A stretch of DNA of 64,000 bases from JBEVJK01 sp040510195 (GCA_040510195.1 JBEVJK010000058.1:11057-75056), one strand, 5' to 3'; positions 1 to 8,719 are shown, numbered from the stretch's first letter. Notes: generated by a model from the letters alone, not told the origin. Program-made: numbers and translations.

Positions 1-33
1 ACAGCAAAGGCGCTTTCCGCTAAGGCTCGGCCG

Positions 34-1221
34 ATGAATGCGCCCACAGACCCCGCCGCCACCCTCGCGCTGTTGATCCGCTGTCCGTCGGTCACCCCGG
101 CCGAAGGCGGGGCGCTGGCAGCGCTGTCCGACATGCTGTCGCCGCTCGGCTTCGCAGTGGAAAGGCCGATGTTTTCCGAGCCCGATACGCCGGACGTCGA
201 GAACCTCTACGCGCGGCTGGGGGACGGCGGCCCCCATCTGATGTTCGCCGGCCACACCGACGTCGTGCCGCCGGGCGACCTGGCCGCCTGGACGCATCCG
301 CCCTTCGCCGCCGAGACAGCGGGAGGCATGATGTACGGACGCGGGGCGGTCGACATGAAGGGGGCCATCGCCTGCTTCGTGGCCGCCGTCGCCCGGCACC
401 TCGAACGCCACGGCAGGCCGCGCGGCTCCGTCTCGCTGCTGATCACCGGCGACGAGGAAGGTCCGTCGATCAACGGCACCGACAAGCTGCTGCGCTGGGC
501 AGCCGGCAAGGGCGAGCGCTGGGACGGCGCCGTGGTGGGCGAGCCGACCAACCCCGAGCGCCTCGGCGACATGATCAAGACCGGCCGCCGCGGGTCGCTG
601 TCCGGCATCGTCACGGTGCTCGGCCGGCAAGGGCACGTGGCCTATCCGCATCTGGCAGACAACCCGGTGCACGCCGCGGTGGCGCTGGCGGATGCGCTGA
701 TCGCCGAGCCCTTCGACCATGGGACCGCGGATTTCCAGCCGAGCAATCTCGAGATCACCTCGATCGACGTCGGCAACCCGTCGGCGAACGTCATTCCGGC
801 CCGCGCGACGGTGGCCTTCAACATCCGTTTCAACGACAGCTGGACGGCGGAAAGCCTGCAAAGCGAAATCCACAACCGGCTGGATCGTGCCGCCACGGCG
901 CGCCGGCTGCCGGGGGGCGAAGCGTCGCCGATCGAGTTCGAACTGGCCTGGCGGGCGCGGGTAAGCCACGTGTTCCTGACCCGCGACGAGCGGCTGGTCG
1001 GCCTGCTGGCCGGCTCGATCCAGGCGGTGACCGGCCGGCGGCCGAAGCTTTCGACCTCCGGCGGCACCTCGGATGCACGCTTCATCAAGGACTACTGCCC
1101 GGTGGTCGATTTCGGCCTGGTCGGCCAGACCATGCACATGGTCGACGAACGCGTGGCGCTGGCCGACCTGGAGGTGCTGACGCAGATCTACGAACGCTTC
1201 CTGGAAGACTGGTTCGGCTGA
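34..1221 (+). CDS. dapE: Succinyl-diaminopimelate desuccinylase
   Basis: This 395-residue M20-family metallopeptidase hydrolyses N-succinyl-L,L-diaminopimelate to L,L-diaminopimelate and succinate in the cytoplasm, a step of lysine and peptidoglycan precursor synthesis. The dinuclear zinc site is visible as FAGHTDVVPPG (about residue 70), YGRGAVDMKG (about 105), TGDEEG with the catalytic Glu (about 138), VGEPT and a C-terminal QTMHMVDE histidine. The length matches DapE. The ATG start gives a normal N-terminus (TLALLIRCPSVTP). A membrane protein gene follows after 9 nt and is probably cotranscribed. The identity is secure. Confidence 0.96.
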   Translation: MNAPTDPAATLALLIRCPSVTPAEGGALAALSDMLSPLGFAVERPMFSEPDTPDVENLYARLGDGGPHLMFAGHTDVVPPGDLAAWTHPPFAAETAGGMMYGRGAVDMKGAIACFVAAVARHLERHGRPRGSVSLLITGDEEGPSINGTDKLLRWAAGKGERWDGAVVGEPTNPERLGDMIKTGRRGSLSGIVTVLGRQGHVAYPHLADNPVHAAVALADALIAEPFDHGTADFQPSNLEITSIDVGNPSANVIPARATVAFNIRFNDSWTAESLQSEIHNRLDRAATARRLPGGEASPIEFELAWRARVSHVFLTRDERLVGLLAGSIQAVTGRRPKLSTSGGTSDARFIKDYCPVVDFGLVGQTMHMVDERVALADLEVLTQIYERFLEDWFG

Positions 1222-1230
1222 GCGACGCAA

Positions 1231-1827
1231 ATGCCTTCAGCCGACGATATCCAGCAGTTCCTGAGCGCCGCCTTCCGCCTGATGATCGGGCGCAAGGACG
1301 CCATTCGCCAGTTCGATCTGTCGGCCGACGGGTTCTGGAACTCGTTCTTCGCCATAGTGGTCGCGCTGCCGGCGCTCGCCGTGATCTGGGTGACGGCCGC
1401 CAACGACCTCAGCCAGCTCCCCGAAATGACCGCGTCGCGGCTGTCGCTGTTTCTGCGGCTCGCCGTCGCCGATCTCGGCGCCTGGGTGCTGCCGATCGGC
1501 GGCATGGCGCTGGCGGCGCGGCCGATCGGCATCGCCGACCGCTTCGTGCACTACGTGGTGGCGAGCAATTGGGGCACCGCGGTGATCGCCTGGCTGATGC
1601 TGCCCGCCTCGTTGCTCAACATGCTGGCGCCGGCCGCCTGGCGTGAGATTGCGAGCGCGGTGTCGCTCGGCTTCTTCGCGCTGTCGCTGGTGCTCGGCTG
1701 GCGCCTCACCAACGGCGCGCTGGGCAAGGGACCGGCGCTGGCCTCGGCGGTGTTCGTCGGCATGTTCGCCGCCTCGCTGGTCGTGGTGCTCCTCTTCCAG
1801 TACCTGCTCGGCGTGCCGACGCTCTAG
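1231..1827 (+). CDS. Conserved integral membrane protein, function unknown
   Basis: This 198-residue protein has a soluble N-terminal stretch of about 40 residues followed by roughly five hydrophobic segments (for example FFAIVVALPALAVIW and FVGMFAASLVVVLLFQYLL). No catalytic or transporter motif is recognisable. It starts 9 nt after dapE on the same strand, so it is very likely in the same transcript; whether it has any link to diaminopimelate metabolism is unknown. The gene shows normal codon use with no sign of decay. It converges on the MFS gene with only 6 nt between the stops. Confidence 0.8.
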   Translation: MPSADDIQQFLSAAFRLMIGRKDAIRQFDLSADGFWNSFFAIVVALPALAVIWVTAANDLSQLPEMTASRLSLFLRLAVADLGAWVLPIGGMALAARPIGIADRFVHYVVASNWGTAVIAWLMLPASLLNMLAPAAWREIASAVSLGFFALSLVLGWRLTNGALGKGPALASAVFVGMFAASLVVVLLFQYLLGVPTL

Positions 1828-1833
1828 CCTGGG

Positions 1834-2988
1834 CTAGCTTCGCGCCACGACTGCCGCCAGGAGCGTCGCAGCCGCCGCGGCGAGCGCGGTCGCGACGAAG
1901 CCGAGCGCGCCGTAGAGCAGGCCGAAGCCGCCGGTGCCGGCAAACACAGCGACATAGGTGACCGCGCTGTTCAGCCCCATGATCGTGCCCCGCTGGGCCG
2001 GATCCGCGGCGGTGAGGCGCATGATCAGCAAATTGAGGCCGAGGTGGTTGGCGAGCCCCCAGACGAAGACGAGGGCAAGGAGGGAAGCGAAGCTGCCCCC
2101 GGCAAGCGCCATCCCCGCATAGACGGAAGCCACCGCCGCAAACGCCCATGGCAGCAGGCGGCGGGCGCCGTGGCGGTCGGCGATGCCGTCGAGCAGCGCG
2201 GCGCCGCCGAAGCCGATGCCGTAGACCAGCGCCACCAAGCCGTTGGCGCTGACCGGCCGCCCGAGCGCTGCGTGAACGTGATCGCCCAGATACCCATAGA
2301 CGCCGTAGAAGGCGGTCATGAAGGCCCCGCAGGAGACCAGCAGGCGCGGCACGCCCGGCACGCTGAGCGCGGCAAAGGGCAGCGGCGCCGTGGGTCCCGG
2401 CGGGCGCTCGCGGAGGTCGATGCCGGAAAGCGCCAGTGCGGCCAGGAGCCCCAGCGCCGCAACCGTGAAATAGACGGCCCGCCAGTCGAGGAGATCGGCC
2501 AGCACCGCCGACAGCGAGACGCCTGCCACCATGCTCAAGGTCCAGCCGGTGAGCACGACGCCGATGGTGCGGCTCTCGCGGCCGGGCGGCGCGACGGCGG
2601 CGGCGCTGGCATAGATCGCCGGCAGCGCGACACCCGAGGCGATGCCCGCCGCCAGCTGTGCGGCGACCAGCACGGGAAGGGCCGGCGAGAGCGCCGCCAG
2701 CACCAGGGCGACCGCGAGCAGCGCCATCGACAGGCGCAGCAGGCGGGAGGCGCCCATGCGATCGATGAAGCGGGCGAGGAAGAGCGCACTGGCCGCCGTG
2801 CCGAGACCGAAGGCGCCGGCGGCGCTCATCACCGCCGTCACGGAGACGCCGAAGGCGCCCGCCACGGTTGGCGCGATCGGACCGAGCACCAGCGAGTTGG
2901 CGCCGATGACGCCGACGCAGAAGGTCAAAGCGAGCGCGGCGACCGGCAGCGCGGCGATGGCCGGAAGAGGTTGATCGACCTTCGTCAT
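1834..2988 (-). CDS. MFS transporter (drug/metabolite exporter type)
   Basis: The 384-residue protein has about twelve alternating hydrophobic segments with short loops, the layout of a major facilitator. The loop between helices 2 and 3 carries ARFIDRMGASRLL, resembling motif A (GxxxDRxGRR). Small residues are abundant in the helices, as in the DHA1 efflux family, so export of a drug or metabolite is the best guess; the substrate cannot be read from sequence. An ATG 24 nt further upstream is an alternative start. The gene is divergent from an Lrp/AsnC regulator with 48 nt between the chosen starts, an arrangement typical of a regulator and its target exporter. Confidence 0.85.
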   Translation of the reverse strand: MTKVDQPLPAIAALPVAALALTFCVGVIGANSLVLGPIAPTVAGAFGVSVTAVMSAAGAFGLGTAASALFLARFIDRMGASRLLRLSMALLAVALVLAALSPALPVLVAAQLAAGIASGVALPAIYASAAAVAPPGRESRTIGVVLTGWTLSMVAGVSLSAVLADLLDWRAVYFTVAALGLLAALALSGIDLRERPPGPTAPLPFAALSVPGVPRLLVSCGAFMTAFYGVYGYLGDHVHAALGRPVSANGLVALVYGIGFGGAALLDGIADRHGARRLLPWAFAAVASVYAGMALAGGSFASLLALVFVWGLANHLGLNLLIMRLTAADPAQRGTIMGLNSAVTYVAVFAGTGGFGLLYGALGFVATALAAAAATLLAAVVARS

Positions 2989-3036
2989 TTTGGCAGTATG
3001 GCGGAAGCACATTCTGCGACAAGGGTGAATTTCGAT

Positions 3037-3576
3037 ATGGATCAGGAAACAGATGGCATTCGGCGAGGTCGCGTTCCGGAGCGCGAGCTCGACGCCGCCG
3101 ACCGAAGGCTGTTAGGCGTGCTGGTCGAGGACGCGACCGTCAGCTATGCCGAGCTCGGCGAGCGAGCCGGACTCTCCGCGCCGGCCGCGCATGAGCGGGT
3201 GAAGCGCCTGCGCCGCTCCGGCGCCATTCGCCGCACCGCGGCCTTGGTCGATCCCCGCGCCGCGGGCAAGCCGCTGCTCGCCTTCGTGCATGTCGACACG
3301 CGCGGCTGGGGCAAGACGCCCGAATTGATGGCGATCGCCGAGCACCCGGAAGTGGAGGAGATCCATTCGGTGGCGGGCGACACCTGCATGCTGCTCAAGG
3401 TGCGCACCGAGGACACGCGAGCGCTCGAAGGGCTGCTGGCGCGGCTCTACGAGACGCCCGGCGTGCTGGCGACGCGGAGCTATGTGGTGCTTTCGACCTA
3501 TCTGGAGCGGCCAGTCCAGCCCGAAGTGACGGAGACCTGGCCAACGCCGCGAAACGCCGCGCAGCCCATCGGCTAA
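3037..3576 (+). CDS. Lrp/AsnC family transcriptional regulator
   Basis: This is a 179-residue DNA-binding regulator. Residues 18-65 form the AsnC-type winged helix-turn-helix (LDAADRRLLGVLVEDATVS, then SAPAAHERVKRLRRSGAI). The rest is the ligand-binding RAM domain (PLLAFVHVDT; VEEIHSVAGDTCMLLKV). Such proteins sense amino acids or related small molecules and often control a divergent transporter gene, here the MFS exporter starting 48 nt away. The open frame continues far upstream, antisense to the exporter, but the domain begins just after this ATG, which fixes the start. Its stop overlaps the stop of the convergent VOC gene by 4 nt. Confidence 0.9.
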   Translation: MDQETDGIRRGRVPERELDAADRRLLGVLVEDATVSYAELGERAGLSAPAAHERVKRLRRSGAIRRTAALVDPRAAGKPLLAFVHVDTRGWGKTPELMAIAEHPEVEEIHSVAGDTCMLLKVRTEDTRALEGLLARLYETPGVLATRSYVVLSTYLERPVQPEVTETWPTPRNAAQPIG

Positions 3577-4043
3577 CCCCTCGCGGCGGCCTCGAGCCCG
3601 GCGATGTCGAACTTCACCATCTTGTGCATGGCCTCGGCGACCCGCTTGGCCTTGGCCTGATCGCCGCCGCCCATGAGTTCGCCCAGCTGCCTCGGCACGA
3701 TCTGCCAGCAAAGGCCCCAACGGTCCCTGAGCCAGCCGCACTGCTCGGTCGAGCCGCCCTCGCTCAAGGCGTCCCACAGGCGGTCGATCTCGGCCTGGGT
3801 GTCGCATTCCACGATGATGGAGAAGCTGTGGTTGAAGGGGTCGAGCGGCCCTGCCTCGATCGCCTGGTACTGCTGGTCGCCAAGCTTGAAGCCGGCGATC
3901 TTGACGCTTCCGGGCGGTCCGCTGGGGCTTTCGGCGGGCAGCGACGTCACCCATTGGATCGCCGAGCCGGGGATCAGCGAGGTGTAGAAGCCGATCGCCG
4001 CCTCCATGTCCTTCTCGTACCAGAGATGCTGCATGACCTTCAT
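3573..4043 (-). CDS. VOC family protein, PhnB-like (glyoxalase fold)
   Basis: This 156-residue protein belongs to the PhnB-like branch of the vicinal oxygen chelate superfamily. It begins with a typical MQHLWYEKDMEAAIGFY and contains the KLGDQQYQAIEAGP, NHSFSIIVECDTQAEIDRLW and CGWLRDRWGLCWQIVP blocks seen in that branch. The catalytic role of these small proteins is generally unknown. The ATG at 4043 begins directly at the domain; another ATG lies 21 nt upstream (MKEKERV). The gene is convergent with the Lrp regulator and stands about 105 nt downstream of truA, so it may be a separate unit. Confidence 0.85.
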   Translation of the reverse strand: MKVMQHLWYEKDMEAAIGFYTSLIPGSAIQWVTSLPAESPSGPPGSVKIAGFKLGDQQYQAIEAGPLDPFNHSFSIIVECDTQAEIDRLWDALSEGGSTEQCGWLRDRWGLCWQIVPRQLGELMGGGDQAKAKRVAEAMHKMVKFDIAGLEAAARG

Positions 4044-4148
4044 GACGCGTTCCTTCTCTTTCACATCGAACTCAGGCTCGATCGTTCGGGCCCTCGCTGC
4101 AAGGACGGCCGGGGCGCGCCGCGCCCGACATGGGACGCGCGGATTTTT

Positions 4149-4922
4149 TCAGGCCGGGGCGTCGTAATCCACGCGGACCAGGTACAGGCCGCCGGGCGGC
4201 GCCACCTGGCCGCAGCGGGCGCGGTCGCGCGCGGCCAGTGCCGCGGAAAGGTCGTCGGCGGTCCAGGACGCTTCCCCGACGCGCTTCAGCGAACCGACCA
4301 TCGAGCGCACCTGGTTGTGCAGGAAGGACCGTGCCGAGACGCGGAACTCGACGGCGTCGCCGTCGGCCCGCACGACGTCGAGGCGGTCGAGGGTCTTGAC
4401 GGGGCTCAGCGCCTGGCAGTGGGCGGAGCGGAAGGTGGTGAAGTCGTGCTTGCCGAGCAGACGCTGCGCGGCGGCCTGCATGGCGGGCGCGTCGAGCGGC
4501 TTCGGCACCCACCAGGCGCGCTTGCGCTCCAGGGTCAGCGGGGGCCGACGGTTGACGATCCGGTAGAGATAGTGGCGGCCGGTGGCGGAGAAGCGGGCGT
4601 CGAAGGTGTCGGCCACTTGGCTGACGGCCAGCACGGAGACAGCGTCGCGGGAGAGCTGGAGGTGCGCGTTGAGGGCATCGCGCACCGTGTCTGCCGGCCA
4701 GTCCCGCGTCAGGTCGACATGGGCCACCTGACCGGTCGCATGAACGCCGGCGTCGGTGCGGCCGGCGCCCCGCAGGGCGCCGCGCAGGGCGTCCTCGGAG
4801 TCGCCGCAGAAGGCGGCCAGCGCCCGCTCGATCGCGGCCTGCACGGAAGGCTGGCCGGCCTGCCATTGCCAGCCTGCATAAAGGCTGCCGTCATATTCGA
4901 CGTCGAGGCGGTAGCGCGGCAT
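4149..4922 (-). CDS. truA: tRNA pseudouridine(38-40) synthase
   Basis: TruA converts uridines 38, 39 and 40 of the tRNA anticodon arm to pseudouridine. The 257-residue protein starts RYRLDVEYDGSLYAGWQ and has the signature GAGRTDAGVHATGQVAH, which holds the catalytic aspartate near residue 60. The second domain has FLHNQVRSMVGSL, the conserved TruA helix near the C-terminus. It is the last member of a minus-strand block def-fmt-acetyltransferase-truA concerned with translation. The def-fmt-truA order is usual in Rhizobiales. Confidence 0.96.
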   Translation of the reverse strand: MPRYRLDVEYDGSLYAGWQWQAGQPSVQAAIERALAAFCGDSEDALRGALRGAGRTDAGVHATGQVAHVDLTRDWPADTVRDALNAHLQLSRDAVSVLAVSQVADTFDARFSATGRHYLYRIVNRRPPLTLERKRAWWVPKPLDAPAMQAAAQRLLGKHDFTTFRSAHCQALSPVKTLDRLDVVRADGDAVEFRVSARSFLHNQVRSMVGSLKRVGEASWTADDLSAALAARDRARCGQVAPPGGLYLVRVDYDAPA

Positions 4923-4948
4923 CGCAGGCGCGGCAGGCCGCGCGCCGC

Positions 4949-5458
4949 TCAGGCCGCGACCGCCGGCCCGAAGGCGGCAGCGTAGTCGAGGCGGCCGGCG
5001 CGCGGCGCCTCGCCCCAGGCCAGCGCCTGCAGCGCGTCGCCCTGATAGCCGCTCTCGAACGCTTCGGCTCGCGCCCGCGTGTAGCCGAAGCGGCCATAAT
5101 AGGCCGGATCGCCCAGCACGACGGAGAGCGTCTCGCCGGCGGCCTTGAGGCGCCGGTGCGCCTCGCCCACCAGGGCGCCGCCGATGCCGGTGCCGTGGAA
5201 GGACGGCTCGACGGCCAGCGGCGCCAGCGCGACGGCCGAGAAGCGCCGGTCGCCGTCCATGACGTGCAGGCGCGAGAACAGGATATGACCGACCACCTGG
5301 CCTTCTTCCTCGGCCACCAGCTCGACCACCGCGTCGCCGGCTGCAACCAGCGCGTCGACCAGCCCGGCCTCGGTCTCCTGCCCGAAGGCATGCTCCTCGA
5401 CGCTGCGGATCGCCGCGCGGTCCCTGGGCGTCGCCGCCCGGATCGACATCATGCTCAT
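4949..5458 (-). CDS. GNAT family N-acetyltransferase (YhbS-like)
   Basis: This 169-residue acetyltransferase carries the acetyl-CoA binding motif in PSFHGTGIGGALVGEA (about residues 88-103), followed by SVVLGDPAYYGRFGY, which is characteristic of the YhbS branch. The acceptor substrate is unknown. Its ATG overlaps the fmt stop codon (ATGA), indicating translational coupling, while other methionines at codons 3 and 4 are possible starts. It lies between fmt and truA, but nothing in its sequence ties it to tRNA modification. Confidence 0.87.
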   Translation of the reverse strand: MSMMSIRAATPRDRAAIRSVEEHAFGQETEAGLVDALVAAGDAVVELVAEEEGQVVGHILFSRLHVMDGDRRFSAVALAPLAVEPSFHGTGIGGALVGEAHRRLKAAGETLSVVLGDPAYYGRFGYTRARAEAFESGYQGDALQALAWGEAPRAGRLDYAAAFGPAVAA

Positions 5459-6390
5459 GACAGTCTCATTCCTTCTTCAAGCTTGGCACCGCGCAGGAAG
5501 TCCTGCGCGTCCATCGGCCGCCCACCCGGCCGTTGAACCTCCAGCAGCCGCACGGCGCCAGCGCCGCAAGCGACCGTCAGAGGCCCGTCGAGGAGATCTC
5601 CCGGCTCTCCTTCGCCTTCCGCCAGCGTCGAGCGGAGCACCTTGAGGCGCTCCAGGCCCGCGCCGAAACTCCCTTCACACCACGCTCCCGGAAATGGCGA
5701 CAGCCCGCGAATGCGATTATGCACATCCTTTGCAGGATGCCGCCAGTCGATGCGAGCCTCCGCCTTGGCGATCTTGGCGGCGTAGGTCGCGCCGTCGACC
5801 GCCTGCGGCGTCAGCGGCAGGTCGCCTTCCTGCAAGCGGGCCAGCGCGTCCACCAGCAGCCCAGCACCGGCGGTGGCCAGGCGGCCGGCGAGCTCGCCGG
5901 CAGTCTCGTCGGGGCCGATCGCCAGCGGTTCGACGAGCGCCACCGGGCCGGTGTCGAGACCTTCGTCCATCTTCATTACCATCATGCCCGTCGCCGCATC
6001 GCCGGCCATGATCGCCCGCTGGATCGGGGCGGCGCCGCGCCAGCGCGGCAAGAGCGAAGCGTGGCCATTGTAGCACCCAAGCCGCGGCGCTTCGAGGATC
6101 CGTGCCGGCAGGAGAAGGCCATAGGCGACCACCACGGCCACGTCGGCGGCGAGGCTGCGGAAGCCGGCCTGCTGCTCCGGGTCGCGCAGCGACGCCGGAT
6201 GGTGCACCGGAATGCCCAGCCGGGAGGCTGCCTCGGCCACCGGCGAGAGCCGCAGCGCCAGCCCGCGGCGCCCCGAGGGGCGCGGCGGCTGGGTATAGGC
6301 GGCCAGCACGCGGTGACCGGCGGCGGCTATTGCGACAAGGGTCGGCACGGCGAAGTCCGGGGTTCCCATGAAGACGACGTCGAGCGGCAT
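5455..6390 (-). CDS. fmt: Methionyl-tRNA formyltransferase
   Basis: Fmt transfers a formyl group from 10-formyl-tetrahydrofolate to initiator Met-tRNA. The 311-residue protein begins LDVVFMGTPDFAVPTL. The catalytic region is CYNGHASLLPRWRGAAPIQR (about residues 105-124), containing the Asn and His of the active site, followed by MKMDEGLDTGPV with the catalytic Asp. A C-terminal domain of about 100 residues completes the family architecture. It lies 18 nt downstream of def, which removes the formyl group later, so the two are almost certainly one operon. Confidence 0.96.
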   Translation of the reverse strand: MPLDVVFMGTPDFAVPTLVAIAAAGHRVLAAYTQPPRPSGRRGLALRLSPVAEAASRLGIPVHHPASLRDPEQQAGFRSLAADVAVVVAYGLLLPARILEAPRLGCYNGHASLLPRWRGAAPIQRAIMAGDAATGMMVMKMDEGLDTGPVALVEPLAIGPDETAGELAGRLATAGAGLLVDALARLQEGDLPLTPQAVDGATYAAKIAKAEARIDWRHPAKDVHNRIRGLSPFPGAWCEGSFGAGLERLKVLRSTLAEGEGEPGDLLDGPLTVACGAGAVRLLEVQRPGGRPMDAQDFLRGAKLEEGMRLS

Positions 6391-6408
6391 GCCTTCCCCT
6401 CGGGCCGC

Positions 6409-6939
6409 TCAGCCGACCATGCGGCTCGGCGGACGGTCCTTGGCGAGCTTGCGAAAGCGGCGCACCACGATGTCACGCTTGAGCTTGGAGATATGATCGA
6501 TGAACAGCACGCCGTCGAGGTGGTCGATCTCGTGCTGCAGGCAGGTGGCGAGCAGCCCCTCGGCGGCGACCTGCTGCGCATGGCCGTCGCGGTCGAGGTA
6601 GTCGACGGTCACGGCGGCCGGCCTTTCGACCTCGGCGTAGTAATCCGGGATCGACAAGCACCCTTCCTCGTAGACCGAGCGCTCGTCGGAGCGGGCGACG
6701 ATCCGCGGGTTGATGAACACCTGCGGGGCCGGCGGCTCGCCTTCCTTGGCGAGGTCGATCACCACCATGCGCAGCGGCTCGCCGACCTGGACGGCGGCCA
6801 ACCCGATACCAGGCGCCTCGTACATGGTCTCGAGCATGTCGCCGGCGAGCCGGCGCACGGCGTCGTCGACGCGCTCCACCGGCTTGGAAACCTGGCGCAG
6901 CAACGGATCGGGAAGGATGACGAGCGGCTTGATCGACAT
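6409..6939 (-). CDS. def: Peptide deformylase
   Basis: This 176-residue iron/zinc hydrolase removes the formyl group from nascent protein N-termini. The three family motifs are present: GIGLAAVQVG (motif 1, with Val where many homologues have Pro), EEGCLSIP with the metal-binding Cys, and QHEIDHLDG, the HExxH motif. It is the first gene of the def-fmt-acetyltransferase-truA block and is divergent from rmuC across about 93 nt, which must contain both promoters. Confidence 0.96.
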   Translation of the reverse strand: MSIKPLVILPDPLLRQVSKPVERVDDAVRRLAGDMLETMYEAPGIGLAAVQVGEPLRMVVIDLAKEGEPPAPQVFINPRIVARSDERSVYEEGCLSIPDYYAEVERPAAVTVDYLDRDGHAQQVAAEGLLATCLQHEIDHLDGVLFIDHISKLKRDIVVRRFRKLAKDRPPSRMVG

Positions 6940-7032
6940 GGCGAGGCCTCACCTAAGGGCTCGCGGGCGGAGCGTCAACGGGCGGTCGCGACGCGTTCAC
7001 GTTTTGATCTTCACGCGGGCCGCGAATCGGCT

Positions 7033-8310
7033 ATGGTGGCCAACATGGATGAGGTGTTTCTGCTGCTCGGCGAACCGGCGCTCAGGCTCGGCGCCACGAC
7101 AATCTCGCTGGGTATGGTGCTCGGCGGGGTCGCCGCGTGCTTCCTCTTGCTCATGGTCGCGCTGGCGGCCGGGCTGTGGCGCGCCGCGCGGGCGCGCATG
7201 GCGGCCGCCATGGATGCGTCGGACCGGGCGCGCGAGATGGACGCAAGGATGGCCGGCATCCTGCAGGCGCAGGCGGAGATGCAGGGCCGGCTCGGCGCGG
7301 TGGCCGAAGTGTTCGGCGCCCGCCAAGCCGAGCTGACCCAGTCGATCGGCCAGCGGCTCGACGCCATGACGGGGCGCATCGGCCAGACCATGAGCGAGCA
7401 GACCCGCACCACGCATGAGAGCCTGACCCGGCTGCAGGAGCGGCTGGCGGTGATCGACACCGCGCAGACCAACATCCAGTCGCTCGCCGGCCAGGTGGTG
7501 GAGCTGCAGGCGATCCTTTCCAACAAGCAGACGCGCGGCGCCTTCGGCCAGTCGCGCATGGAGGCCATCGTGGCCGACGGCCTGCCGTTCGGCGGCTATC
7601 GCTTCCAGGCGACGCTGTCCAACGGCAGCCGGCCCGATTGCGTGATCCACATGCCCAACGACGCGCCGGCGCTGATCATCGACGCCAAGTTCCCGCTGGA
7701 GGCATGGAACGCCATCCGCGCGGCAGAGGGTCCGGAGCGGCAGCGGGCGGCAGCGCAGGCGTTCCGCCGCGACGTCGAGCTGCACATCCGTGACATCGCC
7801 GAGAAGTACCTCATCGCCGGCGAGACGCAGGACACGGCCTTCATGTTCGTGCCTTCGGAATCGGTGTTCGCCGAGATCCACGAAAATTTCGAGATGGTCG
7901 TGCAGCGCGCGCACCGGGCGCGCGTGGTGATCGTGTCGCCGTCGCTCTTGATGCTATCGATCCAGGTCGTGCAGGCGATCCTCAAGGATGCGCGGATGCG
8001 CGAGCAGGCGCATCTGATCCAAGGCGAGGTGGTGCGCCTCATGGAGGATGTCGGCCGGCTGGACGACCGCGTGCGGAAGCTGCAGGGCCATTTCGGCCAG
8101 GCGGCGAGAGACATCGACGACATCCTGGTCTCGTCGGGCAAGGTGAGCAAGCGCGGCAACAGGATCGCCGCGCTGGAGTTCTCCGGCGGTGCCCAGGAGG
8201 CCGAGCCCGAACCTCCGGTCGAACGCCGGGTCGCCGGCGCCGAAGCGCGCAGCGCCGATTCCAAGACGGGGCAGCTCAGGCTGCGCGTGGTCGATGGCGA
8301 GGAGGCCTGA
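7033..8310 (+). CDS. rmuC: DNA recombination protein RmuC
   Basis: The 425-residue protein has one N-terminal transmembrane segment (ISLGMVLGGVAACFLLLMVAL), a long Ala/Gln/Arg-rich coiled coil from about residue 60 to 165, and the RmuC nuclease-like domain with VIHMPNDAPALIIDAKFPLEAW and FVPSESVFAEI. In E. coli RmuC limits inversion at short inverted repeats; the biochemical activity is poorly defined. The ATG at 7033 was chosen because it precedes the membrane segment; another at 7045 is possible. The C-terminal 45 residues are acidic and low in complexity. Confidence 0.93.
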   Translation: MVANMDEVFLLLGEPALRLGATTISLGMVLGGVAACFLLLMVALAAGLWRAARARMAAAMDASDRAREMDARMAGILQAQAEMQGRLGAVAEVFGARQAELTQSIGQRLDAMTGRIGQTMSEQTRTTHESLTRLQERLAVIDTAQTNIQSLAGQVVELQAILSNKQTRGAFGQSRMEAIVADGLPFGGYRFQATLSNGSRPDCVIHMPNDAPALIIDAKFPLEAWNAIRAAEGPERQRAAAQAFRRDVELHIRDIAEKYLIAGETQDTAFMFVPSESVFAEIHENFEMVVQRAHRARVVIVSPSLLMLSIQVVQAILKDARMREQAHLIQGEVVRLMEDVGRLDDRVRKLQGHFGQAARDIDDILVSSGKVSKRGNRIAALEFSGGAQEAEPEPPVERRVAGAEARSADSKTGQLRLRVVDGEEA

Positions 8311-8535
8311 CGCCGCCTAGGTCGGGCCGACGTGGGAGCTCCGCAGAAAGGGACGCAAAGCTCGACGGCGCGATGGCCGCCGACAAGGTCAAGATCACCA
8401 CCGACGACAACAAGACGGTCACGATGGTCGAGAAGGTGTGACCATCCTGGTGAAGATTGCCGGCTTATGTTGCCGGCCCCTTGAACAACTGCCGACATCT
8501 GGCATGATTCGCGCGCCAAATCGGAGGAGCGAATC
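8311..8535 (+). other. Intergenic stretch with a short open remnant
   Basis: No recognised gene occupies this stretch. A short open frame ends at 8441 (ATG at 8373, 22 codons, ending DNKTVTMVEKV). It stays open upstream without a clear start or ribosome binding site, so it may be the tail of a decayed gene or chance. A GCCGGC inverted repeat (8459-8464 and 8472-8477) follows, without a T-run. A possible promoter for the next small gene begins at 8481. Confidence 0.3.
8481..8508 (+). promoter_or_regulatory. Possible sigma-70 promoter for the small lysine-rich gene
   Basis: TTGAAC (8481-8486) and CATGAT (8503-8508) are separated by 16 nt and lie 28 nt before the start codon at 8536. Both boxes differ from consensus by one or two bases. 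This is an inference from position and sequence only. Confidence 0.35.
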
Positions 8536-8640
8536 ATGGCAAAAGGTCAGATGAAAGTGGGCAAGGAATCCAAGAAGCCGAAGAAGGACGCGAAAAAGCC
8601 AGCGGCAAAATCGGCTTCCGCTTCGACCAAGAAGAAATAG
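8536..8640 (+). CDS. Small lysine-rich protein, 34 residues
   Basis: This open frame begins ATG after a clear GGAGG ribosome binding site (8523-8530 region) and encodes 34 residues beginning MAKGQMKVGKESKKPKKD and ending in KKK. Half of the residues are Lys, Ala or Ser and there is no hydrophobic segment. Small basic proteins starting MAKGQ with a KKPKK motif are, to my knowledge, widespread hypothetical proteins in Proteobacteria, which supports a real gene. Binding to nucleic acid is plausible from the charge but not demonstrated. It stands alone between rmuC and sugE. Confidence 0.7.
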   Translation: MAKGQMKVGKESKKPKKDAKKPAAKSASASTKKK

Positions 8641-8719
8641 GCTCGAAGCTTCGAACCTCAACTCGGTCCGGTCGCTCCGGCGGCCGGACGCGAGGGGCGG
8701 CATGATGCCGTCCGGCGCG

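Noticed and set aside
2044..3036. Upstream extension of the Lrp/AsnC regulator frame
   Set aside because: It is antisense to the MFS gene and has no recognisable sequence; the regulator domain starts right after the ATG at 3037.
8373..8441. A 22-codon frame ending TVTMVEKV as a gene
   Set aside because: It has no ribosome binding site and no definite start. It is mentioned only as a possible remnant.
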